Positions 42,784-52,117 of a stretch of 64,000 nucleotides of DNA are shown in pieces. How positions within the stretch are numbered: the first letter of the stretch is position 1; each line of letters starts with the position of its first letter. The stretch lies in NCBI RefSeq assembly GCF_017115165.1, contig NZ_JABXKF010000048.1:1-64000 (forward strand), read 5' to 3'. The notes below the pieces were generated by a model. That model made no database searches. It had not been told where the DNA came from and saw only the letters and a list, made by a program, of their open reading frames with translations. The translations under genes were made by a program, and so were the position numbers. This DNA is from Nostoc sp. LPT. GTDB taxonomy: Bacteria > Cyanobacteriota > Cyanobacteriia > Cyanobacteriales > Nostocaceae.

Positions 42784-42956
42784 GCCCTTATCACGGTTAT
42801 GACGGCTTCGCCATCTTCGCACGTGACATGGACTTGGCACTCAACAGCCCAACCTGGGGATTAATTGGCGCTCCTTGGAATGAAAAAGCTAACGCTAAGA
42901 AGGCTGTAGCTAAAGCTGAAGCTGAAGCTAAAGTTGAAGCTAAAGCTGCTGTCTAG
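42773..42956 (+). CDS. nifD: NifD, part 3 of 3
   Basis: Starts in the 11-bp core (42773-42783) and encodes the end of Nif[36 protein letters not shown], then [20 protein letters not shown] and AKAAV with TAG at 42954-42956. The alanine/lysine/glutamate tail extends the family's usual C-terminus through imperfect GCTGAAGCTAAA repeats. Contribution to the joined gene is 42784-42956 (173 nt). The full gene totals 1536 nt and 511 residues without frameshift. nifK starts 227 bp further on. Confidence 0.95.
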
Positions 42957-43183
42957 GGAAATGGGAGCTAGATAAGTAAGGATAACCTGGGGCTAAAACC
43001 CTAGGGGGAAGTTGGGAATCCAAAATTCAAAACTGAAAAATTAAAATTTCTTTTGATTTTTGCATTTTGAATTTTGAATCATATTCCCATCTCCTAGTAG
43101 AGACGCGATTAATCGCTTCTCTACCGCCTCAAATCCTTATTCCTCAATCAGTAAAAGAATTCAGTAAGCTTGGAGATCCAAAA

Positions 43184-44719
43184 ATGCCTCAGAATCCCGA
43201 AAAAATTCAAGACCACGTAGAGTTATTCCACCAACCGGAGTACAAACAACTTTTTGAAAACAAAAAGCAGTTTGAAAATGCTCACGAAACCGAAGAAGTA
43301 CAACGGGTTGCAGAGTGGACGAAGGGTTGGGATTATCGTGAAAAGAACTTCGCTCGTGAAGCTTTAACCGTCAACCCTGCTAAAGGCTGTCAACCATTGG
43401 GAGCAATCTTTGCTGCTGTTGGTTTTGAAGGTACTCTACCTTTTGTTCAAGGTTCTCAAGGTTGCGTTGCTTACTTCCGCACCCACTTAACCCGTCACTA
43501 CAAAGAGCCATTCTCTGGTGTATCTTCTTCAATGACTGAAGATGCAGCCGTATTTGGTGGTCTGCAAAACATGATTGACGGGTTGGCGAACTCTTACCAA
43601 CTCTACAAGCCCAAGATGATCGCTGTCTGCACCACTTGTATGGCAGAAGTAATTGGTGATGACTTACAGTCTTTCATCAACAACGCCAAGGAAGCTGGTT
43701 CAGTTCCTCAAGATTTCCCAGTACCCTACGCTCACACCCCTAGCTTTGTTGGCTCCCACATCACTGGTTACGACAACATGATGAAGGGAATTCTTTCTAA
43801 CCTGACCGCAGGTCAGAAGAAAGAAACCAGCAATGGTAAGATCAACTTCATCCCAGGTTTTGACACCTACGTAGGCAACAACCGCGAAATCAAGCGGATT
43901 GCTTCTTTGTTCGGCTTTGACTACACCATTTTAGCCGACAATAGCGACTACCTGGATTCACCAAACACAGGTGAGTTCAATATGTATCCAGGTGGTACAA
44001 AGCTAGAAGATGCAGTAGATTCAATTAATGCGAAAGCTACAATTGCTCTGCAAGCACACTCTACCCTCAAAACCCGCGAGTACATTGAAAAAGAGTGGAA
44101 GCAACCAACCGCAGTTTCCCGTCCTTGGGGTATTAAGGGTACTGATGAGTTCTTGATGAAACTCAGCGAACTGAGTGGTATCCCCATTCCCGAACAATTG
44201 GAAATTGAACGTGGTCAGGCAGTTGATGCCATGACTGACTCTCACTCATGGATTCACGGCAAGCGCTTCGCTATTTACGGCGAACCAGATTTAGTATACT
44301 GCGTAGTTGGCTTTATGCTGGAAATGGGTGCTGAACCAGTACATATCTTGGTTCACAACAGCAACGAAGTATTTGAAGCAGAAATGAAAGAACTGCTTGC
44401 TTCTAGCCCCTTCGGTAGGAATGCAACTGTTTGGCCTGGTAAAGACCTGTGGCACATGCGTTCTCTAATGTTCACCGAACCAGTAGACTTCCTGGTTGGT
44501 AACACCTATGGTAAGTACCTGTGGCGCGATACCAAGACTCCCCTCGTGAGAATCGGCTACCCCATCATGGATCGCCACCACCTACACCGCTACGCCACCA
44601 TTGGTTATCAAGGTGTAATCAACTTGCTTAACTGGGTTGTAAATACTCTGTTTGAAGAAATCGATCGCAACACCAACATTCCTTCTAAGACAGATATTTC
44701 CTACGACTTGATTCGTTAG
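43184..44719 (+). CDS. nifK: Nitrogenase MoFe protein beta chain NifK
   Basis: 511 residues, forming the alpha2-beta2 tetramer with NifD and sharing the P-cluster. P-cluster cysteines are visible in [10 protein letters not shown] (about 70), [13 protein letters not shown] (about 95) and [12 protein letters not shown] (about 153). [16 protein letters not shown] and [11 protein letters not shown] are standard. ATG 43184 ([15 protein letters not shown]) is chosen because NifK starts there and GGAGA lies 8 nt upstream; an earlier open start at 43067 is repeat-derived. Transcription should come through nifD, so expression depends on both excisions. Repeats follow the stop. Confidence 0.97.
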   Translation: MPQNPEKIQDHVELFHQPEYKQLFENKKQFENAHETEEVQRVAEWTKGWDYREKNFAREALTVNPAKGCQPLGAIFAAVGFEGTLPFVQGSQGCVAYFRTHLTRHYKEPFSGVSSSMTEDAAVFGGLQNMIDGLANSYQLYKPKMIAVCTTCMAEVIGDDLQSFINNAKEAGSVPQDFPVPYAHTPSFVGSHITGYDNMMKGILSNLTAGQKKETSNGKINFIPGFDTYVGNNREIKRIASLFGFDYTILADNSDYLDSPNTGEFNMYPGGTKLEDAVDSINAKATIALQAHSTLKTREYIEKEWKQPTAVSRPWGIKGTDEFLMKLSELSGIPIPEQLEIERGQAVDAMTDSHSWIHGKRFAIYGEPDLVYCVVGFMLEMGAEPVHILVHNSNEVFEAEMKELLASSPFGRNATVWPGKDLWHMRSLMFTEPVDFLVGNTYGKYLWRDTKTPLVRIGYPIMDRHHLHRYATIGYQGVINLLNWVVNTLFEEIDRNTNIPSKTDISYDLIR

Positions 44720-44901
44720 AAATTGCGTAGAAACACAACGTGTTAATTAAGGGTAAAGAAGGGGAGTAGGGAATAGGGAATAGGCTTGCCGTGAGCGTAG
44801 CCGAACGGGAATAGGGAAATATTAAATCCCAATTCCCAATCCCCAATTCCCAATCCCCAACTCCCCTTTTTCTTGATAGCATTTACCCAAGGAATTTATA
44901 A
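44720..44901. repeat. nifK downstream repeats with an embedded dispersed repeat
   Basis: GGGAATA repeats at 44768-44817 are split by CTTGCCGTGAGCGTAGCCGA (about 44785-44804) and mirrored by CCCAATTC/CCCAATCC units at 44828-44870, so they can pair. Same design as the other nif spacers. Confidence 0.75.
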
Positions 44902-45249
44902 ATGGAAACCATCAATCACACTCACGAACACACTCACACTCATCCTCATCCTAATTACCATCCACCTAACCAGAAAAAACCAGGGTGGTTCCACAATCTT
45001 CTTAATCCGTTGCGCCGTGTAGTGGATGGAATTCAGGTTAAAAATAATCGCATCGCTCATCTAATTTGCCAAACAATTCCTTGTTGTTGTCCCTTTGAGC
45101 GACAAATTAAATTATTTGGGAAGTCTATTGATATCCCACCACTATGTAAACTCAATCCTTTATATGACGAATTTGTAGGATTGCGTTTTCGCGCTCTATC
45201 TTACCTCACTGATGTATGTGGAGAGGATGTCACAAAATACATTTGTTAG
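44902..45249 (+). CDS. Mo-dependent nitrogenase C-terminal domain protein
   Basis: 115 residues of the small cyanobacterial family annotated by its similarity to the C-terminus of Mo-nitrogenase. A strikingly His-rich start (HTHEHTHTHPHPNYHPP, about residues 6-22) could bind metal. The conserved core has QTIPCCCPFERQIKLFGKSI, DIPPLCKLNPLYDEFVGLRF and C-terminal CGEDVTKYIC. Placed between nifK and nifE in Nostocales. Biochemical role unknown; metal handling for the cofactor is a reasonable guess from the His and Cys content. Confidence 0.85.
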   Translation: METINHTHEHTHTHPHPNYHPPNQKKPGWFHNLLNPLRRVVDGIQVKNNRIAHLICQTIPCCCPFERQIKLFGKSIDIPPLCKLNPLYDEFVGLRFRALSYLTDVCGEDVTKYIC

Positions 45250-45352
45250 TCATTAGTCATTGGTCATTGGTCATTAGTCATTAGTTGTTAGTTATTCAAA
45301 GGACAAATGACAAATGACAAAGGACAATTAACAATTAAGTACGAGAAGAGAG
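45250..45352. repeat. Heptanucleotide repeats (TCATTAG / TGACAAA) before nifE
   Basis: Six TCATT[A/G]G units (45251-45290) followed by inverted-sense ACAAATG/ACAAAGG units (45302-45330). The two arms are complementary in part. Confidence 0.8.
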
Positions 45353-46756
45353 ATGAAAGTCACCCAAAGCAAAATCAACGAACTGCTGACTGAGACAGGA
45401 TGCGAACATAATCAGCACAAACAAACAGAAAAGAAAAATAAGTCTTGCGCTCAACAGGCACAACCTGGCGCGGCTCAAGGGGGCTGCGCTTTTGATGGTG
45501 CAATGATTTCCCTAGTGCCGATCGCAGATGCTGCTCATTTAGTCCACGGTCCTATAGCCTGTGCTGGTAATTCCTGGGGCAGTCGTGGTAGTCTTTCCTC
45601 TGGCCCTCAACTCTACAAAATGGGTTTTACCACTGACTTGGGTGAAAATGATGTCATCTTCGGTGGCGAAAAGAAACTCTACAAAGCGATTCTGGAACTT
45701 CACGAGCGTTACCAACCAGCAGCAGTATTCGTCTACGCCACATGTGTTACAGCCTTAATTGGTGATGATATCGATGCTGTCTGCAAAGCTGCGGCTGAAA
45801 AAATTGGTACTCCTGTTATTCCCGTCATTGCCCCAGGATTCATTGGCAGTAAAAATCTCGGCAACCGTTTTGGCGGTGAATCTTTATTAGAATATGTTGT
45901 CGGCACAGCAGAACCGGAACATACAACACCTTATGATATTAACTTAATCGGTGAATACAATATCGCCGGGGAAATGTGGGGAGTAACACCACTGCTAGAG
46001 AAATTAGGCATCCGTATTTTGTCTAAAATTACGGGCGATGCTCGCTACGATGAAATTCGCTACGCCCACCGCGCCAAGCTCAACGTCATGATCTGCTCGC
46101 GGGCGCTGCTCAATATGGCGAGAAAGATGGAGGAGCGTTACAACATTCCCTACATTGAAGAGTCTTTCTACGGCATCGATGATATGAATCGCTGTCTGCG
46201 AAACATCGCTGCTAAATTAGGCGACGCTGATTTACAGGAGCGGACAGAAAAGCTAATTGCAGAAGAAACGGCTGCTCTTGATTTGGCACTGGCTCCTTAT
46301 CGCGCTCGACTCAAAGGTAAGCGGGTTGTGTTGTATACAGGTGGTGTCAAGAGTTGGTCGATTATTTCGGCGGCTAGGGACTTGGGCATTGAAGTTGTTG
46401 CTACCAGTACTAGAAAAAGTACTGAAGAAGATAAAGCCAAAATCAAGAAGTTGCTCGGCAACGATGGCATCATGTTGGAGAAGGGCAACGCTAAGGAATT
46501 GCTACAAGTGGTTAAAGACACCAAAGCAGATATGCTGATTGCTGGCGGTCGTAACCAATACACCGCTCTGAAAGCTCGAATTCCTTTCCTTGATATCAAC
46601 CAAGAACGCCACCATCCTTATGCAGGTTATGTGGGAATGATTGAAATGGCGCGGGAACTGTACGAAGCTCTGTATAGCCCGATTTGGGAACAAATACGCA
46701 AACCCGCTCCTTGGGAAGAGGCTGAATTGCATTCAGATATAGTAACTGAGGGATGA
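45353..46756 (+). CDS. nifE: FeMo-cofactor scaffold protein NifE
   Basis: 467 residues; with NifN forms the alpha2-beta2 scaffold on which NifB-co matures to FeMo-co. Alpha-chain-like cluster cysteines are visible in GGCAFDGA (about 43-50), [12 protein letters not shown] (about 62-73) and [12 protein letters not shown] (about 123-134). [11 protein letters not shown] and the CYRS-equivalent [16 protein letters not shown] follow. Purine-rich GAGAAGAGAG precedes ATG. nifN starts 120 bp further. Confidence 0.96.
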   Translation: MKVTQSKINELLTETGCEHNQHKQTEKKNKSCAQQAQPGAAQGGCAFDGAMISLVPIADAAHLVHGPIACAGNSWGSRGSLSSGPQLYKMGFTTDLGENDVIFGGEKKLYKAILELHERYQPAAVFVYATCVTALIGDDIDAVCKAAAEKIGTPVIPVIAPGFIGSKNLGNRFGGESLLEYVVGTAEPEHTTPYDINLIGEYNIAGEMWGVTPLLEKLGIRILSKITGDARYDEIRYAHRAKLNVMICSRALLNMARKMEERYNIPYIEESFYGIDDMNRCLRNIAAKLGDADLQERTEKLIAEETAALDLALAPYRARLKGKRVVLYTGGVKSWSIISAARDLGIEVVATSTRKSTEEDKAKIKKLLGNDGIMLEKGNAKELLQVVKDTKADMLIAGGRNQYTALKARIPFLDINQERHHPYAGYVGMIEMARELYEALYSPIWEQIRKPAPWEEAELHSDIVTEG

Positions 46757-46876
46757 GGGGGATGAGGAAGAATAATAATTAGTTTGCTTGTTTCCTTCCT
46801 TTATTCGCTCATCTCCCCCTGCTCCCTCATCTCTTCTAGTAGATGCTATTTCTGAAAGCAAAAAGGAGGTAGTTTA

Positions 46877-48205
46877 ATGGCGATTGTTACTGTTTCTAAC
46901 AAAGCACTGACAGTTAATCCCCTCAAGCAAAGTCAAGCTTTGGGTGCAACCTTAGCCTTTTTGGGATTGAAAGGGACGATGCCCTTATTCCACGGTGCTC
47001 AAGGTTGTACTGCTTTCGCTAAAGTTGTCCTAGTGCGGCATTTCCGGGAAGCGATTCCTTTAGCTACGACAGCGATGACGGAAGTCACTACCATTTTGGG
47101 TGGTGAAGAGAATGTGGAGGAAGCAATTCTGACTCTAGTGGAAAAAGCTAACCCAGAAATTATTGGTTTATGTAGTACTGGGTTAACGGAAACTAGAGGC
47201 GATGACATCGAGGGCTTTCTTAAGGAAATCCGCGATCGCCATCCCGAATTGAATGATTTGGCGATCGTTTTTGCACCTACCCCAGATTTTAAAGGGGCGT
47301 TGCAAGATGGCTTTACTGCTGCTGTCGAAAGCATCGTTCAGGAAATTCCTCGCGCAGGTGAAATCAGAACTGAACAAGTCACGATTTTGGCGGGTTCTGC
47401 CTTCACACCTGGGGATGTACAGGAAATCAAAGAGATAATTACATCCTTTGGATTAGTGCCGATCTTTGTACCTGACCTTGGCGCTTCCCTAGATGGTCAT
47501 TTAGAGGATGGTTATAGTGCGGTTACAGTCAGTGGCACTACCTTAAAACAGCTACGAGAAGTAGGTAGCTCTGCTTTCACCCTGGCATTGGGTGAAAGTA
47601 TGCGGGGGGCTGCCAAGATTCTCGAAGAACGCTTTGACACGCCTTATGAGGTGTTTAGCGAACTGACAGGATTAGAACCAGTAGATGAATTTATCCAAGC
47701 ATTGGCGATTCTGAGCGGTAATAGCGTACCCGAAAAATACCGCCGCCAACGTCGTCAGTTGCAAGATGCGATGCTGGACACCCACTTTTACTTTGGTGCA
47801 AAACGAGTTTCCCTGGCGCTGGAACCAGATTTGCTGTGGTCAACAGTGCATTTCCTGCAATCGATGGGAGCGCAAATTCATGCGGCGGTGACAACCACGC
47901 GATCGCCACTACTAGAAAAACTCCCGGTTAAAAGCGTCACCATCGGTGATTTGGAAGACTTTGAGAGTTTAGCAGATGGCTCTGATTTGCTAATTGGTAA
48001 CTCGAATGTCAGTGCGATCGCTAAACGGCTCTCGATTCCTCTTTATCGTCTAGGATTGCCCATTTATGACCGCTTAGGTAATGGTCAATTTACCAAAGTT
48101 GGCTATCGAGGCACAATGGAACTTGTGTTTGGCATCGGCAACCTGTTTTTAGAGCAAGAAGAGTCATTAGTCATTAGTCATTCGTCATTAGTAAGTAACA
48201 AATGA
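46877..48205 (+). CDS. nifN: FeMo-cofactor scaffold protein NifN
   Basis: 442 residues, NifK-related partner of NifE. Features are NPLKQSQALGATLAFLGLKG, FHGAQGCTAFAKVVLVRHFR (about 36-55), LCSTGLTETRGDDIEGF and IGNSNVSAIAKRLSIPLYRL. A strong AAAAGGAGG site sits 7-8 nt before ATG. The C-terminal ~14 residues (EESLVISHSSLVSNK) are encoded by TCATTAG heptanucleotide repeats that start before the stop codon, so repeat DNA has extended or replaced the native end. Confidence 0.96.
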   Translation: MAIVTVSNKALTVNPLKQSQALGATLAFLGLKGTMPLFHGAQGCTAFAKVVLVRHFREAIPLATTAMTEVTTILGGEENVEEAILTLVEKANPEIIGLCSTGLTETRGDDIEGFLKEIRDRHPELNDLAIVFAPTPDFKGALQDGFTAAVESIVQEIPRAGEIRTEQVTILAGSAFTPGDVQEIKEIITSFGLVPIFVPDLGASLDGHLEDGYSAVTVSGTTLKQLREVGSSAFTLALGESMRGAAKILEERFDTPYEVFSELTGLEPVDEFIQALAILSGNSVPEKYRRQRRQLQDAMLDTHFYFGAKRVSLALEPDLLWSTVHFLQSMGAQIHAAVTTTRSPLLEKLPVKSVTIGDLEDFESLADGSDLLIGNSNVSAIAKRLSIPLYRLGLPIYDRLGNGQFTKVGYRGTMELVFGIGNLFLEQEESLVISHSSLVSNK

Positions 48206-48256
48206 CAAAGGACAAATGACAAAGGACAAAGGACAAAGGACAAAGGACAAATTACG
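48168..48256. repeat. Heptanucleotide repeats across the nifN stop codon
   Basis: Four TCATTAG/TCATTCG units overlap the last nifN codons, then about seven ACAAATG/ACAAAGG units run to the nifX start. Confidence 0.85.
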
Positions 48257-48670
48257 ATGAAGATTGCCTTTACGACGAGTGACGGAGTTCATATTAATAC
48301 TCACTTTGGAGGCTCAGAACAAATTGATGTTTATGAAATTTCAGATGAAGGATATCAATTTGTAGAAAGTCTCAAATTTAATTATGAAATCCAAGAAGAG
48401 AATAATGAGGGTAAACTCGCACCAAAAATTGAAGCATTAACTGACTGCACAATTATTTATGTTTTCGCAATTGGCGGGAGCGCAGCTGCTCGGTTAATCA
48501 AGAAAGGTGTCACCCCAGTGAAGGCGCGATCGGAAGAGGACGAAATTAGCAAAGTACTAAACAAGCTAGTAAAAACCCTCAAAGGTAATCCTCCACCTTG
48601 GTTGCGTAAGGCTTTACAGCAAAAACCCACAAACTTTGCCGATGAAGTTGAAAATGAAGCGACAGTATGA
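48257..48670 (+). CDS. nifX: Nitrogen fixation protein NifX
   Basis: 137 residues of the NifX/NifB-C-terminal family that holds FeMo-co precursors in transit. It begins MKIAFTTSDGVHINTHFGGS, with the family His in NTHFG, then IDVYEISDEGYQFVE, the glycine-rich AIGGSAAARLIKKGV (about 74-88) and an ALQQKP tail. It overlaps the next gene by ATGA, a translational coupling. Normal length. Confidence 0.93.
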   Translation: MKIAFTTSDGVHINTHFGGSEQIDVYEISDEGYQFVESLKFNYEIQEENNEGKLAPKIEALTDCTIIYVFAIGGSAAARLIKKGVTPVKARSEEDEISKVLNKLVKTLKGNPPPWLRKALQQKPTNFADEVENEATV

Positions 48671-49143
48671 CCACAAATAATAGTGTTAACGGAACTGCTA
48701 CAACTGAAGTCTTGAACTCACCTTTCCTTAAGGTATTAATTAAACAAATCCGTGGTCAAGACAGTTATGGAGTTTATCGTAGTTGGTCGGATGAATTGAT
48801 TCTTAAACCCTTTCTTGTCACCAAACAAAAAAAACGGGAAATTTCCCTTGAGGGCGAAGTCGATCCGATAACTCAAGCACGGATTATGGCATTTTTTCGA
48901 GCTGTAGCTGCTGGGATTGAACAAGAAACAGGTTTGATATCCCAGGTTGTAGTTGATTTGAGCCATGAAGGATTTGGCTGGGCGCTAGTTTTTTCTGGTC
49001 GTCTTTTGCTAGCTGTGAAAACCTTGCGAGATGCTCATCGCTTTGGCTTTGACTCACTGGATAAATTAGCCGAAGAGGGAGAAAACTACGTCAAAAAAGG
49101 GCTTGATTTGGCGAAGCGCTTTCCTGAAGTTGGCAAACTTTAA
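48667..49143 (+). CDS. NifX-associated nitrogen fixation protein (DUF269)
   Basis: 158 residues of the DUF269 family found only with nif genes. Hallmarks are LIKQIRGQDSYGVYRSW (about 23-40), LEGEVDPITQARIMAFFRAV (about 65-84), SHEGFGWALVFSGRLLLAVK (about 106-125) and DAHRFGFDSLDKLAEEGENY. It starts within the nifX stop (ATGA) so both are translated together. Precise role unknown. Confidence 0.92.
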   Translation: MTTNNSVNGTATTEVLNSPFLKVLIKQIRGQDSYGVYRSWSDELILKPFLVTKQKKREISLEGEVDPITQARIMAFFRAVAAGIEQETGLISQVVVDLSHEGFGWALVFSGRLLLAVKTLRDAHRFGFDSLDKLAEEGENYVKKGLDLAKRFPEVGKL

Positions 49144-49319
49144 GAGTACTGAGTGCTGTTAGCGGAAGCGGGGCGTTTAGCCCGTGCTGAGTGCTGAGTA
49201 AATAGTGAAGAGTTAGAAATTAAAAATTATATAACTAATAACTTCTAACTCATAACTCATAACTTCTAACTCAGAATTAATAACTCGCAACTCAGCACTC
49301 AGCACTGAAAAAGGAGTGG
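49144..49319. repeat. Inverted tandem repeats between DUF269 and the DUF683 gene
   Basis: GAGTACTGAGTGCTG and GTGCTGAGTGCTGAG (49144-49199) are mirrored by CTCAGCACTCAGCACT (49291-49306), with CATAACTTCTAACT units between. A GGGGCGTTTAGCCC repeat is embedded near 49169. Confidence 0.8.
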
Positions 49320-49325
49320 TTGATT

Positions 49326-49541
49326 GTGCAAGCAGAAGAAATAAGTATTGAGGAACTACAAGGACAAATCAGACGGCTTAACAGCAAAGCAGGTCAAATG
49401 AAAATGGATCTGCATGATTTAGCTGAAGGTCTGCCAACAGATTACAAACAACTTATGGATGTTGCAGCTGCAACTTATGAAATCTATCGCCAGTTAGATG
49501 AATTAAAGCAGCATCTTAAACAATTGGAGAATGCTAAATGA
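49326..49541 (+). CDS. CCE_0567-like / DUF683 small nif-cluster protein
   Basis: 71 residues from GTG 49326, chosen because AAGGAG ends 9 nt upstream (TTG 49320 would be only 3 nt away). It is a helical-hairpin protein: EEISIEELQGQIRRLNSKAG, QMKMDLHDLAEGLP, YEIYRQLDELKQHLKQLENA. The family is found next to nifX and DUF269 and one member is reported as a metal-binding protein. Role in cofactor assembly unknown. Confidence 0.85.
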   Translation: MQAEEISIEELQGQIRRLNSKAGQMKMDLHDLAEGLPTDYKQLMDVAAATYEIYRQLDELKQHLKQLENAK

Positions 49542-49632
49542 CCTAAGAGAAAAAGGATACAAACCCATAAATTGATGGGGATTGTTAATTTTGAATTTTG
49601 AATTTTGAATTTTGAATTCGGAGCGAAGCGAC

Positions 49633-49950
49633 GTGACTGGAACTATTGATGAATTCAAGAAGCTCGTAGATGCAGAAGAATTTTTTCAATTCTTTAATAT
49701 GTCCTACGATTTAGAAGTTGTGAATGTAAATCGTCTACATATTCTGAAAAAATTTTCTCAATACATCCAGGAAATTGATAATAATTCTCCTGACTTGAGT
49801 CAAGAAGAGAAATTAAATCAATATTCTTTGGCTTTGCAAAAAGCTTATCAGGTATTTATCGAATCAACACCCCACGAACAAAAGCTGTTCAAAGTGTTTA
49901 ACGACAAGCCGAAAAATGTAGTCACACTGACAGAAATCACTTCTGATTAG
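49633..49950 (+). CDS. nifW: Nitrogenase-stabilizing/protective protein NifW
   Basis: 105 residues from GTG 49633 (MTGTIDEFKKLVDAEEFFQF), with GGAG 10 nt upstream; TTG 49612 lies in a TTTTGAATTT repeat and is not preferred. NifW conserved parts: AEEFFQFFNMSYD, VNVNRLHILKKFSQYI and TPHEQKLFKVFNDKP. NifW associates with the MoFe protein and is needed for its full activity or O2 protection. The stop overlaps the hesA ribosome site AGGAGG. Confidence 0.92.
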   Translation: MTGTIDEFKKLVDAEEFFQFFNMSYDLEVVNVNRLHILKKFSQYIQEIDNNSPDLSQEEKLNQYSLALQKAYQVFIESTPHEQKLFKVFNDKPKNVVTLTEITSD

Positions 49951-49960
49951 GAGGTATAAA

Positions 49961-50767
49961 TTGGTTAACCTGACGCCTACCGAATTAGAACGCTATCGTC
50001 GCCAAATGATGCTTCCAAATTTTGGCGAAACAGCACAGAAGCGCCTGAAGTCAGCGACAGTTCTGGTTACGGGTGTGGGGGGATTAGGTGGTACGGCGGC
50101 GCTTTACCTAGCAGTAGCAGGCGTTGGGCGGCTAATCTTAGTCCGGGGTGGTGACTTGCGACAAGATGATATGAATCGTCAGGTTCTCATGACTGATGAT
50201 TGGGTAGGTAAGCCAAGGGTATTCAAAGCTAAAGAAACTCTGGATGCGATTAATCCTGATGTCCAAGTGGAAGCTGTTCATGATTACATCACCCCGGAAA
50301 ATGTAGATTCGTTAGTGCAATCTGCTGATATGGCTCTTGATTGCGCCCACAATTTTACAGAGCGGAATTTGTTAAATGAAGCCTGTGTGCGATCGCGTAA
50401 GCCAATGGTAGAAGCCGCAATGAATGGGATGGAGGCTTACTTGACAACGATTATTCCTGGTGTGACTCCTTGCTTGTCTTGTCTGTTTCCAGAAAAGCCT
50501 GATTGGGATCAGCGCGGCTTTTCAGTTTTAGGCGCTGTTTCTGGGACACTAGCTTGTCTAACAGCTTTGGAAGCTATCAAGCTGATCACCGGGTTTAGTC
50601 AGCCTCTATTGTCGCAATTGCTGACAATCGACTTAAATCGGATGGAATTTGCTAAACGCCGTTCTTACCGCGATCGCTCTTGTCCAGTATGCGGTAATAG
50701 TGCGCCTTGGAGACACGCTCAATCCAATTCAATAGAAGCCACAGGGATTGCACAAAATAGTCATTAG
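49961..50767 (+). CDS. hesA: HesA (ThiF/MoeB family adenylyltransferase)
   Basis: 268 residues, E1-like ATP-binding protein. GxGGxG nucleotide loop in LVTGVGGLGGTAALYLAVAG (about 34-53), R-finger region DDMNRQVLM (about 68-76), zinc-binding CxxC pairs CLSCLF (about 167) and CPVCGN (about 246). HesA is linked to molybdenum or cofactor supply for nitrogenase in Nostocales. Start is TTG 49961, supported by AGGAGG seven bases upstream and by the family-typical MVNLTPTELERYRRQMMLP. Co-transcribed with nifW and hesB. Confidence 0.92.
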   Translation: MVNLTPTELERYRRQMMLPNFGETAQKRLKSATVLVTGVGGLGGTAALYLAVAGVGRLILVRGGDLRQDDMNRQVLMTDDWVGKPRVFKAKETLDAINPDVQVEAVHDYITPENVDSLVQSADMALDCAHNFTERNLLNEACVRSRKPMVEAAMNGMEAYLTTIIPGVTPCLSCLFPEKPDWDQRGFSVLGAVSGTLACLTALEAIKLITGFSQPLLSQLLTIDLNRMEFAKRRSYRDRSCPVCGNSAPWRHAQSNSIEATGIAQNSH

Positions 50768-50860
50768 TCATTGGTCATTAGCAAAAGACAAAGGACAAAG
50801 GACAAATGACAATCCACATCTGAAATCAGAACAACTAATCGCTACAAATCAGGAGACCTG

Positions 50861-51235
50861 ATGACCGTTACTTTATCAGAAAAAGCAGAATTTCATCTGC
50901 AGGCATTGCTTGGAGGTTCCGCACCCAACGCTAATGGCGCAACTAAAGGTGTTCGCATCTCAGTAAAAGATGGTGGTTGCAGTGGCCATGAATATGCAAT
51001 GGATATCACCAGCAAGCCCCAACCAGATGATTTAGTAAGCCAGCAAGGCAAAGTGCTGGTTTACGTTGATGCCAAAAGTGCGTCGTTATTAGAAGGAATT
51101 GTGGTTGACTTCGTTGAGGGAGTGATGGAAAGCGGTTTTAAGTTCACCAACCCCAATGCAACTGATAAATGCGGTGGTTGTGGAAAGTCCCTCAAAGCAG
51201 GCGACGGTAAGCCTACTGGTGTACCTTGCAGCTAA
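50861..51235 (+). CDS. hesB: HesB/IscA-like Fe-S assembly protein
   Basis: 124 residues. A-type carrier motif: first conserved Cys in VKDGGCSGHEYAM (about 40) and the C-terminal pair in ATDKCGGCGKSL (about 103-106). In nif-type HesB the family tail PTGVPCS follows. Likely delivers iron or [Fe-S] clusters to nitrogenase components. GGAGA precedes ATG. Classic hesA-hesB-fdxH order of the heterocyst nif cluster. Confidence 0.94.
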   Translation: MTVTLSEKAEFHLQALLGGSAPNANGATKGVRISVKDGGCSGHEYAMDITSKPQPDDLVSQQGKVLVYVDAKSASLLEGIVVDFVEGVMESGFKFTNPNATDKCGGCGKSLKAGDGKPTGVPCS

Positions 51236-51466
51236 CATCATTCCGTTAGCACCAAGTCAATTGTAGAGGCTTCCTATAGACGCACTCCGCGCAGTTTTTC
51301 ATAGATGCTTGAGGTGGCTTCTAGTTCGCGTTGCATCCCTTACTCCTATAGAGAAGCCGACTAAGCGTAGCATCTCCGTAAGTAGAAGGGAAGCAAAAAG
51401 TAGGATAGGTTGCTCAAAAACTTCAGAAATTACACCAACTGTATAACGTTTGAGGAGAATCAGAAA

Positions 51467-51766
51467 ATGGCTTCCTACCAAGTTAGATTAATCAACAAAA
51501 AAGAAGACATCGACACCACAATTGAAATTGACGAAGAGACCACCATCTTAGAAGCAGCAGAAGAAAATGGTATTGAGTTGCCTTTTTCATGTCATGCAGG
51601 CTCTTGCTCTAGCTGTGTTGGTAAAGTTGTTGAAGGTGAAGTTAATCAAGACGATCAAAACTTTTTAGATGACGATCAAGTTTCTAAAGGATACGCTCTA
51701 CTTTGTGTAACTTATCCTCGTTCTAATTGCACAATTAAAACACATCAAGAAGCATATCTAGTCTAA
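51467..51766 (+). CDS. fdxH: Heterocyst [2Fe-2S] ferredoxin FdxH
   Basis: 99 residues from ATG 51467 with TGAGGAG 9 nt upstream; an open start at 51410 is not supported. Plant-type ferredoxin: [13 protein letters not shown] (cluster Cys about 42, 47, 50) and the distant Cys in ALLCVTYP (about 80). FdxH is the preferred electron donor to NifH in heterocysts; basic residues near the N-terminus (RLINKKED) that distinguish it from vegetative PetF are present. Last of the hesA-hesB-fdxH group. Confidence 0.95.
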   Translation: MASYQVRLINKKEDIDTTIEIDEETTILEAAEENGIELPFSCHAGSCSSCVGKVVEGEVNQDDQNFLDDDQVSKGYALLCVTYPRSNCTIKTHQEAYLV

Positions 51767-51966
51767 TTTATTGCTTTGGTTGTTGCCTTTAGCAACCAAA
51801 TAAAAGATGAAGGATGAAGGATGAAAATATACTTCCTTCTTCCTTTCACAATTCCTAATTTATAATTCAAATGTTTACCCGCTTTAGTGTTACTGGCTGT
51901 TCATTATAATTATTGGTAACGGCAGAGTGAGGAATCGGAACTTCCTGTAAAACTCAGGATAAAACA

Positions 51967-52080
51967 ATGGATACGAGCGATCGCTCTTTTATAATTGATA
52001 CTATAGCCAGTCCCCAAGAATCAGCCAAAGCAATTATTTGTCAATTATGCAAATATGGTGATATTAAAACTAACAAGTAA
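51967..52080 (+). CDS. Possible small protein (37 residues) between fdxH and the homocitrate synthase
   Basis: ATG 51967, TAA at 52078-52080, starting MDTSDRSFIIDTIASPQESA and containing CQLCKYGDI. AGGATAAA upstream is a weak ribosome site. No family recognised. It is the only open frame in this gap and could be spurious. Confidence 0.3.
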   Translation: MDTSDRSFIIDTIASPQESAKAIICQLCKYGDIKTNK

Positions 52081-52117
52081 GCATAATTGGTAACAATTAG
52101 CACAAGAAGAACGGTCA

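Noticed and set aside
45250-45340. CRISPR-like repeated sequence
   Set aside because: Seven-base tandem units without spacers, typical Nostoc STRR; no cas genes in the window.
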